Shown here piece after piece: positions 1 to 6,654 of a DNA stretch of 12,837 nt. The notes under the pieces are model-generated. The model worked only from the letters and a program-made list of their open reading frames with translations, searched no databases and was not told the origin of the DNA. Every line of letters begins with the position of its first letter. Positions within the stretch are counted from its first letter, which is position 1. Location of the stretch: positions 1-12,837 of the forward strand of contig JADLAH010000260.1 in assembly GCA_020848315.1 (NCBI GenBank), read 5' to 3'. This DNA is from Chitinophagales bacterium (GTDB taxonomy: Bacteria; Bacteroidota; Bacteroidia; Chitinophagales; JADIYW01). A program made the position numbers and the translations under genes.

Positions 1-516
1 CAGTTGCTGATACCAATCAATTGCTTTGGTGTCGAAGTTGGAGGTCGGTTCATCCAGCAGCAGCACATCTGACTGTGTGGTAAATGCGAGTGCCAGCTTC
101 ACTCGCTGACGCATGCCCGAAGAAAAATTCTTGATATATTTTTTGCGATGCTGCGTCAGTTGCGCCAACTCCAGAAATGCCGATTTATCCGGCACTACCA
201 TTTTTTTAAAAGAAGCGTGAAAATCATACATTTCCTCGAGGGAAAAATCCTCAATCAACTGAATATACGGAGCAGCATAAGCTATCATAGGCGCGACATC
301 CGCGCTGTAGGTCACCCGCTTGTGCTGCAGACTGTAGTGCACCTTGCCGGATGTCGGCAGCAAACCGCCGGAAATAATCTTCAGCATAGTGGATTTCCCG
401 CTGCCATTCGCACCGATGATCGCGTATTTTCCGCCGTGTTCAAACTGAAAATTCACCTGTTTGAAAATCCATTCAAAACCATAGCGTTTACTGATATTTT
501 CGAGTTGAATGACCAT
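1..516 (-). CDS. ABC transporter ATP-binding protein (partial, C-terminus outside window)
   Basis: This is the nucleotide-binding subunit of an ABC transporter, which hydrolyses ATP on the cytoplasmic side to drive a membrane partner not present here. The 172 visible residues begin MVIQLENISKRYGF. Walker A is GANGSGKST (residues 35-43), the ABC signature is the variant FSSGMRQR (131-138), and Walker B is LLLDEP (152-157) followed by the D-loop SNFD. The window ends before the H-switch. The usual Q-loop glutamine is not evident: the matching stretch reads VTYSADVAP (68-76). The short signature and Q-loop region recall the CcmA-like small ATPase group, but the substrate cannot be named. The ATG lies three bases after the lpxA stop, so the gene is probably the last visible member of the lpx operon and translationally coupled to lpxA. 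The family call is secure; the function is open. Confidence 0.9.
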   Translation of the reverse strand, partial: MVIQLENISKRYGFEWIFKQVNFQFEHGGKYAIIGANGSGKSTMLKIISGGLLPTSGKVHYSLQHKRVTYSADVAPMIAYAAPYIQLIEDFSLEEMYDFHASFKKMVVPDKSAFLELAQLTQHRKKYIKNFSSGMRQRVKLALAFTTQSDVLLLDEPTSNFDTKAIDWYQQL

Positions 517-519
517 TAT

Positions 520-1293
520 TTATGCGTCCATACCTTTAATGATACCGCGCTGAGAATTTCTGATAAACTGTACTATCTCATCCCGCAAATCGGATGCGGC
601 CATTTCCTCTTCTATTTTCTGCAGTGCCTGTGTCGTATTGAGACCGTTGTTACCAAACACATAGCGATATACATCCTGAATCAGATGAATCGACTCTACA
701 GAAAAGCGATGCCGTTTGAGTCCCACAGAATTGATACCGGCATATTGCGCAGGATTGCGCATCACCAGACAATAAGGTGGCACATCTTTTCCTATCATCG
801 CACCGCCCGAAATGAAAGCGTGTTTGCCGATGCGGGTAAACTGGTGCGCGCCGCTCATGCCGCCGAAGTATGCATGGTCTTCCACAATAACATGTCCTGC
901 GAGATTGGTGGCATTCGCAAGGATGCAATGCTGTCCGATGACACAATCGTGCGCGACATGCACATAGGCCATCAGCATCGTGTGGTTCCCGATTTTGGTA
1001 GTGCCGCTTTCTTCTGTTCCGCGGTTCACCGTAGCACATTCTCGGATAGTGACATGGTCACCGATTTCCACCGTGGTATATTCGCCGTGAAATTTTAAAT
1101 CCTGCGGAATGGCACCGATGACGGCACCCGGAAAAATGCGGCAATTCCGGCCGATTCGCGTGCCCGGAAACAGTGTAACATTCGGCCCAATCCAGGTATC
1201 GTCTCCGATTACGACATCTTCATAAACCGTCGTAAAATGTCCGATACTCACATTAGCGCCTACAATAGCATCCGGGTGTACAAAATTGGTCAA
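520..1293 (-). CDS. lpxA: Acyl-[ACP]--UDP-N-acetylglucosamine O-acyltransferase (LpxA)
   Basis: LpxA is the cytosolic trimer that moves a 3-hydroxyacyl chain from acyl carrier protein to the 3-OH of UDP-GlcNAc, the first step of lipid A synthesis. The 257 residues (E. coli enzyme 262) form an N-terminal left-handed beta-helix of hexapeptide repeats (about 5-180, e.g. HPDAIVGANVSIG, IGPNVTLFPGTRIG) and a helical C-terminal domain. The catalytic base is H115 in VHVAHDCVIG, matching E. coli H125. The stretch FPGAVIGAIPQDLKFHGE (54-71) is an LpxA hallmark. The start is a TTG: no ATG or GTG occurs in frame between the preceding stop codon and this position, and the protein begins at the expected place. 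It lies 39 bases after lpxC and 3 bases before the ABC ATPase, with no clear Shine-Dalgarno sequence. A repeated TTGGTCAA overlaps the start codon. The identification is firm. Confidence 0.96.
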   Translation of the reverse strand: MTNFVHPDAIVGANVSIGHFTTVYEDVVIGDDTWIGPNVTLFPGTRIGRNCRIFPGAVIGAIPQDLKFHGEYTTVEIGDHVTIRECATVNRGTEESGTTKIGNHTMLMAYVHVAHDCVIGQHCILANATNLAGHVIVEDHAYFGGMSGAHQFTRIGKHAFISGGAMIGKDVPPYCLVMRNPAQYAGINSVGLKRHRFSVESIHLIQDVYRYVFGNNGLNTTQALQKIEEEMAASDLRDEIVQFIRNSQRGIIKGMDA

Positions 1294-1312
1294 GACAGCT
1301 GATTTTGGTCAA
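1286..1312. repeat. Two direct copies of TTGGTCAA over the lpxA start
   Basis: The octamer TTGGTCAA occurs at 1286-1293 and again at 1305-1312, a 19-base period, with the palindrome CAGCTG between the copies. The first copy contains the lpxA TTG start codon (on the minus strand). It could be a protein or ribosome binding site, or chance; there is no independent support. Confidence 0.35.
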
Positions 1313-1332
1313 AGATAAGAAAATCCTTTTTA

Positions 1333-2268
1333 TTAGCGCGGAAAGGCAACAGCCTCCATGTGCTGCAGCACATGCTGCTGCAGATAATGTGCGAAACGAA
1401 CATTGGATGTATGGCCGGGCTTATACGCAATCAACTTGCCATTGAAGAAACATTGTATCAGCGCGAGATCGCCGATAACATCGAGGATTTTATGGCGGGC
1501 CGCTTCATTGTCAAATGTCTGATACAAGGGATTAAGAATACCCATTTCAGGAATGGAATTCGCCGATTGATGAAAAGTCGTCGCCAGCCAGTTGATTTTT
1601 TCCTTGCTCAATGCCGTTTCAGAAAAGACGAGCGCATTGTTCAGATTACCGCCTTTTATCAACCCGTTGTTGTAGAGATATTCGATTTCATGCAGGAAAC
1701 AGAATGTTTTGGCCACCGCCACCGACTCCGCATAATCCTCCATGCTGTTCAGCACCGCATACTGATGCTTGATAATCTTGGATGGAAAATCGATAAGACA
1801 GGTAACAGCAAAATGATCGTGCGGCAAAAAGATATATTCCGCGCCGGTTTGTTCATCTTTAAATTCCACCACTTCCTGAATGGTGAAAACACGGTGCATC
1901 TGTTCCAATTCAATGGTATTATCCTGCAGTGCTTCCGCGTAAAACTTCGCACTACCATCCAGAATCGGCACTTCCTTATTGTCAATTTCCACGAGCGCAT
2001 TGGCAATACCGGCCGCATAGAAAGCCGACAACAGGTGCTCCACCGTAATCACTTCCGCATCCATTCTTTTGATGGTGGTGCTGCGGTTGGTATTGCTTAC
2101 AAACTCCGCTTTGGCCGGAATAAACAAGGTCGGTGCGATGTCCGTTCTGCAGAATTGTATCCCGAAATTCTCAGGCGCCGGTTTGATAGTCACGTTAGCC
2201 ATCAGACCGGTATGCAATCCGATACCGGAAAACTGAATAGGACGGATGATTGTTTTTTGTGGTTTCAA
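1333..2268 (-). CDS. lpxC: UDP-3-O-acyl-N-acetylglucosamine deacetylase (LpxC), stand-alone form
   Basis: LpxC removes the N-acetyl group from UDP-3-O-acyl-GlcNAc, the committed step of lipid A synthesis, using zinc. The 311 residues cover the whole deacetylase (E. coli 305). The zinc ligands are visible as H78 (in TVEHLLSA), H259 and D263 (in RHKILDVIGD); E77 is the catalytic base and H286 (in KPGHTSN) the second catalytic residue. Spacings match E. coli H79/H238/D242/H265 exactly at the C-terminal end (4 and 27 residues). In many Bacteroidota LpxC is fused to the dehydratase FabZ; here the protein stops near the usual domain junction, at HMEAVAFPR, with no room for FabZ before lpxA. The start is a TTG: upstream in frame only GTT, ATT and CCT codons precede a TAA. 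It sits 51 bases after lpxD and 39 before lpxA in the same operon. Confidence 0.96.
   Translation of the reverse strand: MKPQKTIIRPIQFSGIGLHTGLMANVTIKPAPENFGIQFCRTDIAPTLFIPAKAEFVSNTNRSTTIKRMDAEVITVEHLLSAFYAAGIANALVEIDNKEVPILDGSAKFYAEALQDNTIELEQMHRVFTIQEVVEFKDEQTGAEYIFLPHDHFAVTCLIDFPSKIIKHQYAVLNSMEDYAESVAVAKTFCFLHEIEYLYNNGLIKGGNLNNALVFSETALSKEKINWLATTFHQSANSIPEMGILNPLYQTFDNEAARHKILDVIGDLALIQCFFNGKLIAYKPGHTSNVRFAHYLQQHVLQHMEAVAFPR
1344..1374 (-). repeat. Tandem inverted repeats at the 3' end of lpxC, including a perfect 18-base palindrome
   Basis: CATGTGCTGCAGCACATG at 1357-1374 is identical to its own reverse complement and can fold as a 7-bp stem with a TGCA loop. Directly beside it at 1344-1355 is AGGC-AACA-GCCT, a second, 4-bp stem-loop. 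Both lie in the last coding part of lpxC, just before its stop at 1333-1335. No T-run follows on the minus strand, so this is not a normal intrinsic terminator. A role as operator, mRNA processing site or stabiliser between lpxC and lpxA is possible; chance is not excluded. Confidence 0.45.
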
Positions 2269-2319
2269 AGGAATAACTTAGGGTCAGAATAAAAGTAAAA
2301 ATACCTATTTATTGTGTAA

Positions 2320-3306
2320 TCACGATGTATGTTCTCCGTTTTTTAGCTGTTGAATCAACATTTCCAGTTCACGTACCTTTCTGGCCAGTTCCGGCAAATC
2401 CTTGTAGACAACGGTTGCTTTAAAATGCTGTTTGATATCAATGGCGGGTGTACCCGAAAGCGCCAGTCCTTCTTTTTTCACATGTGAAGCCACCGCACTC
2501 TGCGCGTTGATTTGCGTGTACGGTGCTACGGAAATATGTCCGACAAATCCCACCTGACCGCCAATGCGGTTGTGGTGCCCGATTTTTGTGGAGCCGGAGA
2601 TGCCGGTCTGGGCCGCAATGACCGTATGTTCGCCAATCTCCACGTTGTGGGCCACCTGAATCAGATTATCCAGTTTGACGCCTTTGCGGATGATGGTAGA
2701 CCCCATCGTTGCGCGGTCGATACAAGTGTTGGCACCAATTTCACAATCATCTTCGATGATGACATTTCCAAGCTGCGGAATCTTGTGATAAGCGCCGTCT
2801 TCCGTCGGCGCGAATCCGAATCCGTCGCTGCCAATCACCGCACCGGCGTGCATGATGCACCGCTGTCCTACGACGCAATGTGCGTAGATGGTTACATTGG
2901 GATAAATGATGGAATCATCGCCGATGACCGCGCGCTCACCGATGTACACGTTCGGATAGATGTGCACGCGCGCACCAATCACCGCAGAAGGATGGACAAA
3001 AGCCCTGTCTGAGATTTCAGGTGCAGACGGATGCTGAAAATGCTGCAGCAGCTGACTGAATGCCTGATAGGCGTCATCCACGATAATGCAGTTGGCCGTA
3101 ATTTGCGGCTGATACAATTGCGCTGACAAAACGATACAGCCAGCCTGTGTGGTGAAAGCAAAATCGAGGTATTTGTTATTGGCGAGAAAAGTAATCTGAT
3201 CTGCAGCAGCTTCTTCAATCTTCGCGGGCGAACTTACTTCGTGTTGCCCGTCCCCAACTACGCGACCACCGATTAAACGGGCAATATCATTAATGCTTAT
3301 TTTCAT
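2320..3306 (-). CDS. lpxD: UDP-3-O-(3-hydroxyacyl)glucosamine N-acyltransferase (LpxD)
   Basis: LpxD adds the second 3-hydroxyacyl chain, to the 2-amino group of UDP-3-O-acyl-glucosamine, the third step of lipid A synthesis in the cytosol. The 328 residues (E. coli 341) show an N-terminal uridine-binding domain (about 1-95), a left-handed beta-helix of hexapeptide repeats (about 100-285) and a C-terminal helix rich in charged residues and leucine. The catalytic histidine is H220 in LIQVAHNVEIG, matching E. coli H239. The family signature GSDGFGFAP is at 159-167 and CIDRATMG at 195-202. The ATG at 3306 gives the standard N-terminus MKISINDIARLIGG and lies inside the end of the upstream HD gene, a 17-base overlap that suggests translational coupling. 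A 51-base AT-rich spacer separates it from lpxC. Product of LpxC, its neighbour, is its substrate. Confidence 0.96.
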   Translation of the reverse strand: MKISINDIARLIGGRVVGDGQHEVSSPAKIEEAAADQITFLANNKYLDFAFTTQAGCIVLSAQLYQPQITANCIIVDDAYQAFSQLLQHFQHPSAPEISDRAFVHPSAVIGARVHIYPNVYIGERAVIGDDSIIYPNVTIYAHCVVGQRCIMHAGAVIGSDGFGFAPTEDGAYHKIPQLGNVIIEDDCEIGANTCIDRATMGSTIIRKGVKLDNLIQVAHNVEIGEHTVIAAQTGISGSTKIGHHNRIGGQVGFVGHISVAPYTQINAQSAVASHVKKEGLALSGTPAIDIKQHFKATVVYKDLPELARKVRELEMLIQQLKNGEHTS

Positions 3307-4501
3307 GCCGTATAGTTTTTGGATATGCCAGATAGTGTTTCACCACGGGATTCGACAGCGAGCGTATATTCCATTGTTCGGTAATGGCCGTAATCTCCTT
3401 GATGCTACCGTCTTTCATCTTGATATAGATATTGTCTTTATCCGGATTATAGGCGTTGTTTCTGGCCGTTCCGGACATCAGCAGGTAGCGGAGTTCATCG
3501 GGCGAGAAATACTGCTGCAACTGCGCCAATTTGATGGCCGCCGCGTTTTCATCCAGAAATTCTATTTTAAACAACTGACGATTGATAATCGAAGTGGACA
3601 GGTGCCGTAGAATGACGTCTTCACTATTCATCCAGGCTTTCAATGCCTGTTGTATATCGACATCATCCAGCATGGCAAAGCGGTCGAGGTGTTGTTCAAA
3701 ATCCTGCTGACTGATGTTGTTTTCCAGAAAGAACAATAAATCGCCGGACAGGCCATTTTTGTTTTCAGAAAGTACTTCGCGGCCACGCAGGATTGCATTC
3801 TTCAGCATCAGGTCAGCCACCAGTGATGTTTTGTGCAGATACACCTGCCAGTACATGAGTCTGCGGGCCACAATAAATTTCTCTACCGAATACAATCCCT
3901 TTTCCTCTACCACAATGGAATCATCATGGACGTCAATCATGTTGATGATGCGATCGTAGCCGATAACGCCTTCGCTGACGCCGGTATAAAAAGAATCGCG
4001 GTTGAGATAATCCATCCGGTCCATATCGAGCTGACCACTGACCAGCTGATGCAGAAATTTCTTGGGATGGCGATTGGTAAAAATAGCTATGGCCAGCGCA
4101 ATGAGTTCTCCGAATTCCTTTTCCAGCCGCTGCATGAGCAACATGGAAATATGTTCGTGGTGCACACCCGGCACTATCACGCCTTCCAATGCGTGCGAGA
4201 ACGGACCGTGTCCGAGATCATGCATCAGGATAGCCAATACCGCCGCCTGCGCTTCTTCTTCCGTGATGGTATGGCCTTTGCTCCTTAATGTTTCAAGGGT
4301 TTTGTGCATCAGATGCATGGCACCCAAAGAATGATGAAAGCGGGAATGTGTTGCGCCCGGATACACCAGCGTACTCAGGCCGAGTTGCTGAATACGGCGC
4401 AAGCGCTGAAAATACGGATGCTCTATCACATCATAGACGATATCATACGGGATAGAAATAAACCCATAGACCGGATCATTAAAAATCTTTCTTTTATTCA
4501 T
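3290..4501 (-). CDS. HD superfamily phosphohydrolase (dNTPase-like, COG1078 type)
   Basis: This is a soluble metal-dependent HD-domain phosphohydrolase of 403 residues, of the group that includes dGTPase/SAMHD1-like enzymes; the true substrate is unknown. Visible features are RFHHSLG (54-60), giving metal ligand H57; the HD pair H94-D95 in LMHDLGHGPFSHALEG; and LDMDRMDYLNRD (158-169), which aligns with SAMHD1 DVDKWDYFARD and supplies metal ligand D161 plus Y165 and D169. The ATG start gives MNKRKIFNDPVYGFISIP, the usual opening for this family. It is the first gene of the minus-strand operon, overlaps lpxD by 17 bases, and faces porX across 144 bases. A TATTTTTG core on its strand lies about 95 bases upstream. 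Why a nucleotide hydrolase sits at the head of a lipid A operon is not shown by the sequence. Confidence 0.9.
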   Translation of the reverse strand: MNKRKIFNDPVYGFISIPYDIVYDVIEHPYFQRLRRIQQLGLSTLVYPGATHSRFHHSLGAMHLMHKTLETLRSKGHTITEEEAQAAVLAILMHDLGHGPFSHALEGVIVPGVHHEHISMLLMQRLEKEFGELIALAIAIFTNRHPKKFLHQLVSGQLDMDRMDYLNRDSFYTGVSEGVIGYDRIINMIDVHDDSIVVEEKGLYSVEKFIVARRLMYWQVYLHKTSLVADLMLKNAILRGREVLSENKNGLSGDLLFFLENNISQQDFEQHLDRFAMLDDVDIQQALKAWMNSEDVILRHLSTSIINRQLFKIEFLDENAAAIKLAQLQQYFSPDELRYLLMSGTARNNAYNPDKDNIYIKMKDGSIKEITAITEQWNIRSLSNPVVKHYLAYPKTIRHENKH

Positions 4502-4568
4502 GCTGGTTATACCTGCGCCATAGACAGTTTTGCGAATTCACACTTCTTAATAAAATAAAACTATCAAA

Positions 4569-4595
4569 TTGGCGATATTGATTTATATTACCTTG
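4569..4595 (+). promoter_or_regulatory. Candidate promoter for porX (degenerate -7 core)
   Basis: TTACCTTG at 4588-4595, followed by CAAAA, matches the Bacteroidota -7 consensus TAnnTTTG at six of eight positions. A TTG at 4569-4571 could be the -33 part, with 16 bases between, shorter than the usual 19 or so. The porX start codon lies about 50 bases downstream. It is a weak match given mainly because it is the best candidate in the spacer. Confidence 0.35.
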
Positions 4596-4603
4596 CAAAA
4601 ATA
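4596..4603 (-). promoter_or_regulatory. Candidate -7 element for the HD-lpxDCA operon
   Basis: On the minus strand this reads TATTTTTG, a full match to TAnnTTTG, followed by CAAGG. It abuts the plus-strand candidate core that ends at 4595, so the two divergent promoters would compete for the same DNA. No TTG occurs at the expected -33 distance on this strand. The leader to the HD gene ATG would be about 90 bases. Confidence 0.4.
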
Positions 4604-4645
4604 ACGAAATTATCAGGACTTCACCTATACGCTAACCGATACGAC

Positions 4646-6208
4646 ATGAACGAAATAAAAATACTCTGGGCCGATGACGAAATTGATTTACTGAAGCCGC
4701 AAATCCTGTTTTTACAACAAAAAGGCTATACCGTTGAACCTGTCAGCAATGGTCATGACGCATTAGACAAATGCAAATCCGAACACTTCGACCTTATCTT
4801 TCTGGATGAACATATGCCCGGCATCACGGGACTGGAAACACTTTCCCGTATCAAGGCTATCAATAAAGATATTCCTGTCATCATGATTACCAAAAATGAA
4901 GAGGAAAACATCATGGAAGAAGCGATTGGTTCTCAGATTGCGGATTACCTGATTAAGCCGGTGCGCCCCAACCAGATATTGCTGGCCATCAAAAAAATTA
5001 CGGAGAACAAGAAACTCATTTCTGAAAAAACCGCGACTTCCTATCGGCAGGAATTCCAGAATATCATGATGGAACTGAACAATGTAAACGACCATAAAGA
5101 ATGGGCGGATTTGTATCAGAAGCTGATTTACTGGGAACTGGAACTCGACCAGGCCAACAACACGGAAATGCAGCATATTCTGGATATGCAGAAAAGCGAA
5201 GCCAACAAGGAATTCTTCAAGTTCATTTCCAAAAACTATCTGAAATGGCTCAAAGAACCTGATAAACCGGGCACTCCAACATTATCTTACTCTTTGTTCA
5301 AAAACAAGATTATTCCGCTGATAGACAAAGATATCCCGACGATTTTTCTGTTGGTGGATAACCTGCGTTATGATCATTACCGGAAAATTGAATCGCTGCT
5401 GAAAGAAGACTTCCGCAAGGTGAGTGAGGATTATTTCTACAGCATTCTACCAACTACGACACAATATTCGAGAAATGCCATTTTTTCGGGCCTGATGCCG
5501 CTGGAAATCGACCGCAAGTATCCGGATAAATGGTTTTACGACGATGAAAATGCGGGCAAGAATCTGAATGAGGAATTCTTCCTGCAGGAACAATTCAAGC
5601 GACTCGGCATACAGGTTAAAACCAGTTACACGAAAATCACCAATCACCAGGCCGGCAGGGCATTGGAAGATAATATCCTGAATCTGCTAAATAATCCCTT
5701 TAACGCGATTGTATACAACTTCGTCGATATGCTGTCGCACGCGCGTACTGAAATGGAAGTATTGAAAGAGCTCGCCAGCGACGAGGCTGCTTATCGCTCG
5801 CTGACCTTATCGTGGTTTGACCACTCTCCTTTGCTGAATGCGCTGCAAAGACTAAAAGAAAAGAAAGTACGCATCATCATTACGTCCGACCACGGCACCA
5901 TCCGCGTACAAAATCCGTCCAAGATTATCGGCGATAAAGCGACGACCACCAACCTGCGTTACAAGACAGGGAAGAATCTTAATTACAACGAAAAAGAAGT
6001 ATTTGCGATAAAAAATCCCGAAGAAGCCTTATTGCCCAAATCAAATCTGAGTTCTTCTTATGTCTTTGCAAAAGAAGATTATTATTTTTGCTACCCGAAC
6101 AACTACAACCACTATGTAAACTATTACCGAAATACTTTCCAGCACGGAGGTGTTTCGATTGAAGAAATGATAGTGCCGGTGGCCGTATTCGAAAGCAAAG
6201 TAATATGA
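4646..6208 (+). CDS. porX: PorX: response regulator with PglZ/alkaline-phosphatase-like domain, type IX secretion regulator
   Basis: PorX is the cytosolic response regulator that, with its sensor partner PorY, controls type IX secretion genes in Bacteroidota; its PglZ domain is a zinc-dependent phosphoesterase, reported to act on oligonucleotides. The 520 residues match the usual length. Residues 1-120 are a receiver domain: acidic pocket D10-D11, phosphoacceptor D54 in FLDEHMPG, T82 and K104. Residues about 125-205 form a helical linker. The PglZ domain follows, with probable metal or catalytic residues D238 (VDNLRYDH), the threonine cluster T270-T272 (LPTTTQYSRN), D361 and H365 (FVDMLSHAR), D415-H416 (TSDHGTIR) and H500 (FQHGG). 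There is no DNA-binding domain. No Shine-Dalgarno sequence precedes the ATG. Its TGA overlaps the tsaE ATG (ATGA). porY and sigP are not in the window. Confidence 0.94.
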   Translation: MNEIKILWADDEIDLLKPQILFLQQKGYTVEPVSNGHDALDKCKSEHFDLIFLDEHMPGITGLETLSRIKAINKDIPVIMITKNEEENIMEEAIGSQIADYLIKPVRPNQILLAIKKITENKKLISEKTATSYRQEFQNIMMELNNVNDHKEWADLYQKLIYWELELDQANNTEMQHILDMQKSEANKEFFKFISKNYLKWLKEPDKPGTPTLSYSLFKNKIIPLIDKDIPTIFLLVDNLRYDHYRKIESLLKEDFRKVSEDYFYSILPTTTQYSRNAIFSGLMPLEIDRKYPDKWFYDDENAGKNLNEEFFLQEQFKRLGIQVKTSYTKITNHQAGRALEDNILNLLNNPFNAIVYNFVDMLSHARTEMEVLKELASDEAAYRSLTLSWFDHSPLLNALQRLKEKKVRIIITSDHGTIRVQNPSKIIGDKATTTNLRYKTGKNLNYNEKEVFAIKNPEEALLPKSNLSSSYVFAKEDYYFCYPNNYNHYVNYYRNTFQHGGVSIEEMIVPVAVFESKVI

Positions 6209-6630
6209 CCTTTGAAGTAAAAGATATCGCAGGTTTGCAGCCGGTGGCAGCACACGTGCAGACTTTATTGAAAACGTATCCGGTAGCCTGTTTCTACGGA
6301 CAACTCGGTGCAGGTAAGACTACTTTCATCAAGCAACTGTGTGTGATGCTCGGTGTGACGGACAATATATCCAGTCCGACTTATCCTATCATCAATGAAT
6401 ATTCCACGTTGAGCGGACGACCTGTATTCCATATGGATTTGTACCGGCTGGACTCCGAAGAAGCCGCTGTGCGTATCGGGCTGGAAGAATACCTCGAATC
6501 CGGCAATATCTGCCTGATTGAGTGGGCGGATAATTTTGAATCGCTGCTACCCGAACAGCATATTAAAATTTTTATTCGTAAATTAGAGGATGATATCCGT
6601 TCGATAGACATCCGGACATCATTCCCTTGA
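6205..6630 (+). CDS. tsaE: tRNA threonylcarbamoyladenosine biosynthesis ATPase TsaE
   Basis: TsaE is the small P-loop ATPase that, with TsaB and TsaD, completes the t6A37 modification of ANN-decoding tRNAs in the cytosol. The 141 residues (E. coli 153) carry Walker A GQLGAGKTT (32-40), the switch segment SSPTY (56-60), HMDLYRL (76-82) and the Walker-B-like IEWAD (105-109), all diagnostic. The ATG overlaps the porX stop by four bases (ATGA), so translation is probably coupled to porX. The alanine-dehydrogenase-like gene starts 24 bases downstream. The order porX-tsaE-ald is, to my knowledge, common in Bacteroidota. The function is certain; the link to PorX is probably just shared transcription. 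Confidence 0.95.
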   Translation: MTFEVKDIAGLQPVAAHVQTLLKTYPVACFYGQLGAGKTTFIKQLCVMLGVTDNISSPTYPIINEYSTLSGRPVFHMDLYRLDSEEAAVRIGLEEYLESGNICLIEWADNFESLLPEQHIKIFIRKLEDDIRSIDIRTSFP

Positions 6631-6654
6631 TTGAAAACAGCCTGAAACAAGCAT

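Noticed and set aside
148..1098. A 316-codon open frame on the plus strand opposite lpxA and the ABC gene
   Set aside because: It runs antisense to two clear genes, has no recognisable domain, and its His/Arg/Phe-rich composition is typical of a mirrored frame.
1360..2292. A 310-codon plus-strand open frame covering lpxC
   Set aside because: It is the complement of a gene with all catalytic residues in place; the predicted protein shows no family features.
2848..2860. Odd palindrome GTGCATGATGCAC in lpxD
   Set aside because: It is short and lies within codons of the conserved hexapeptide region; expected by chance at this length.
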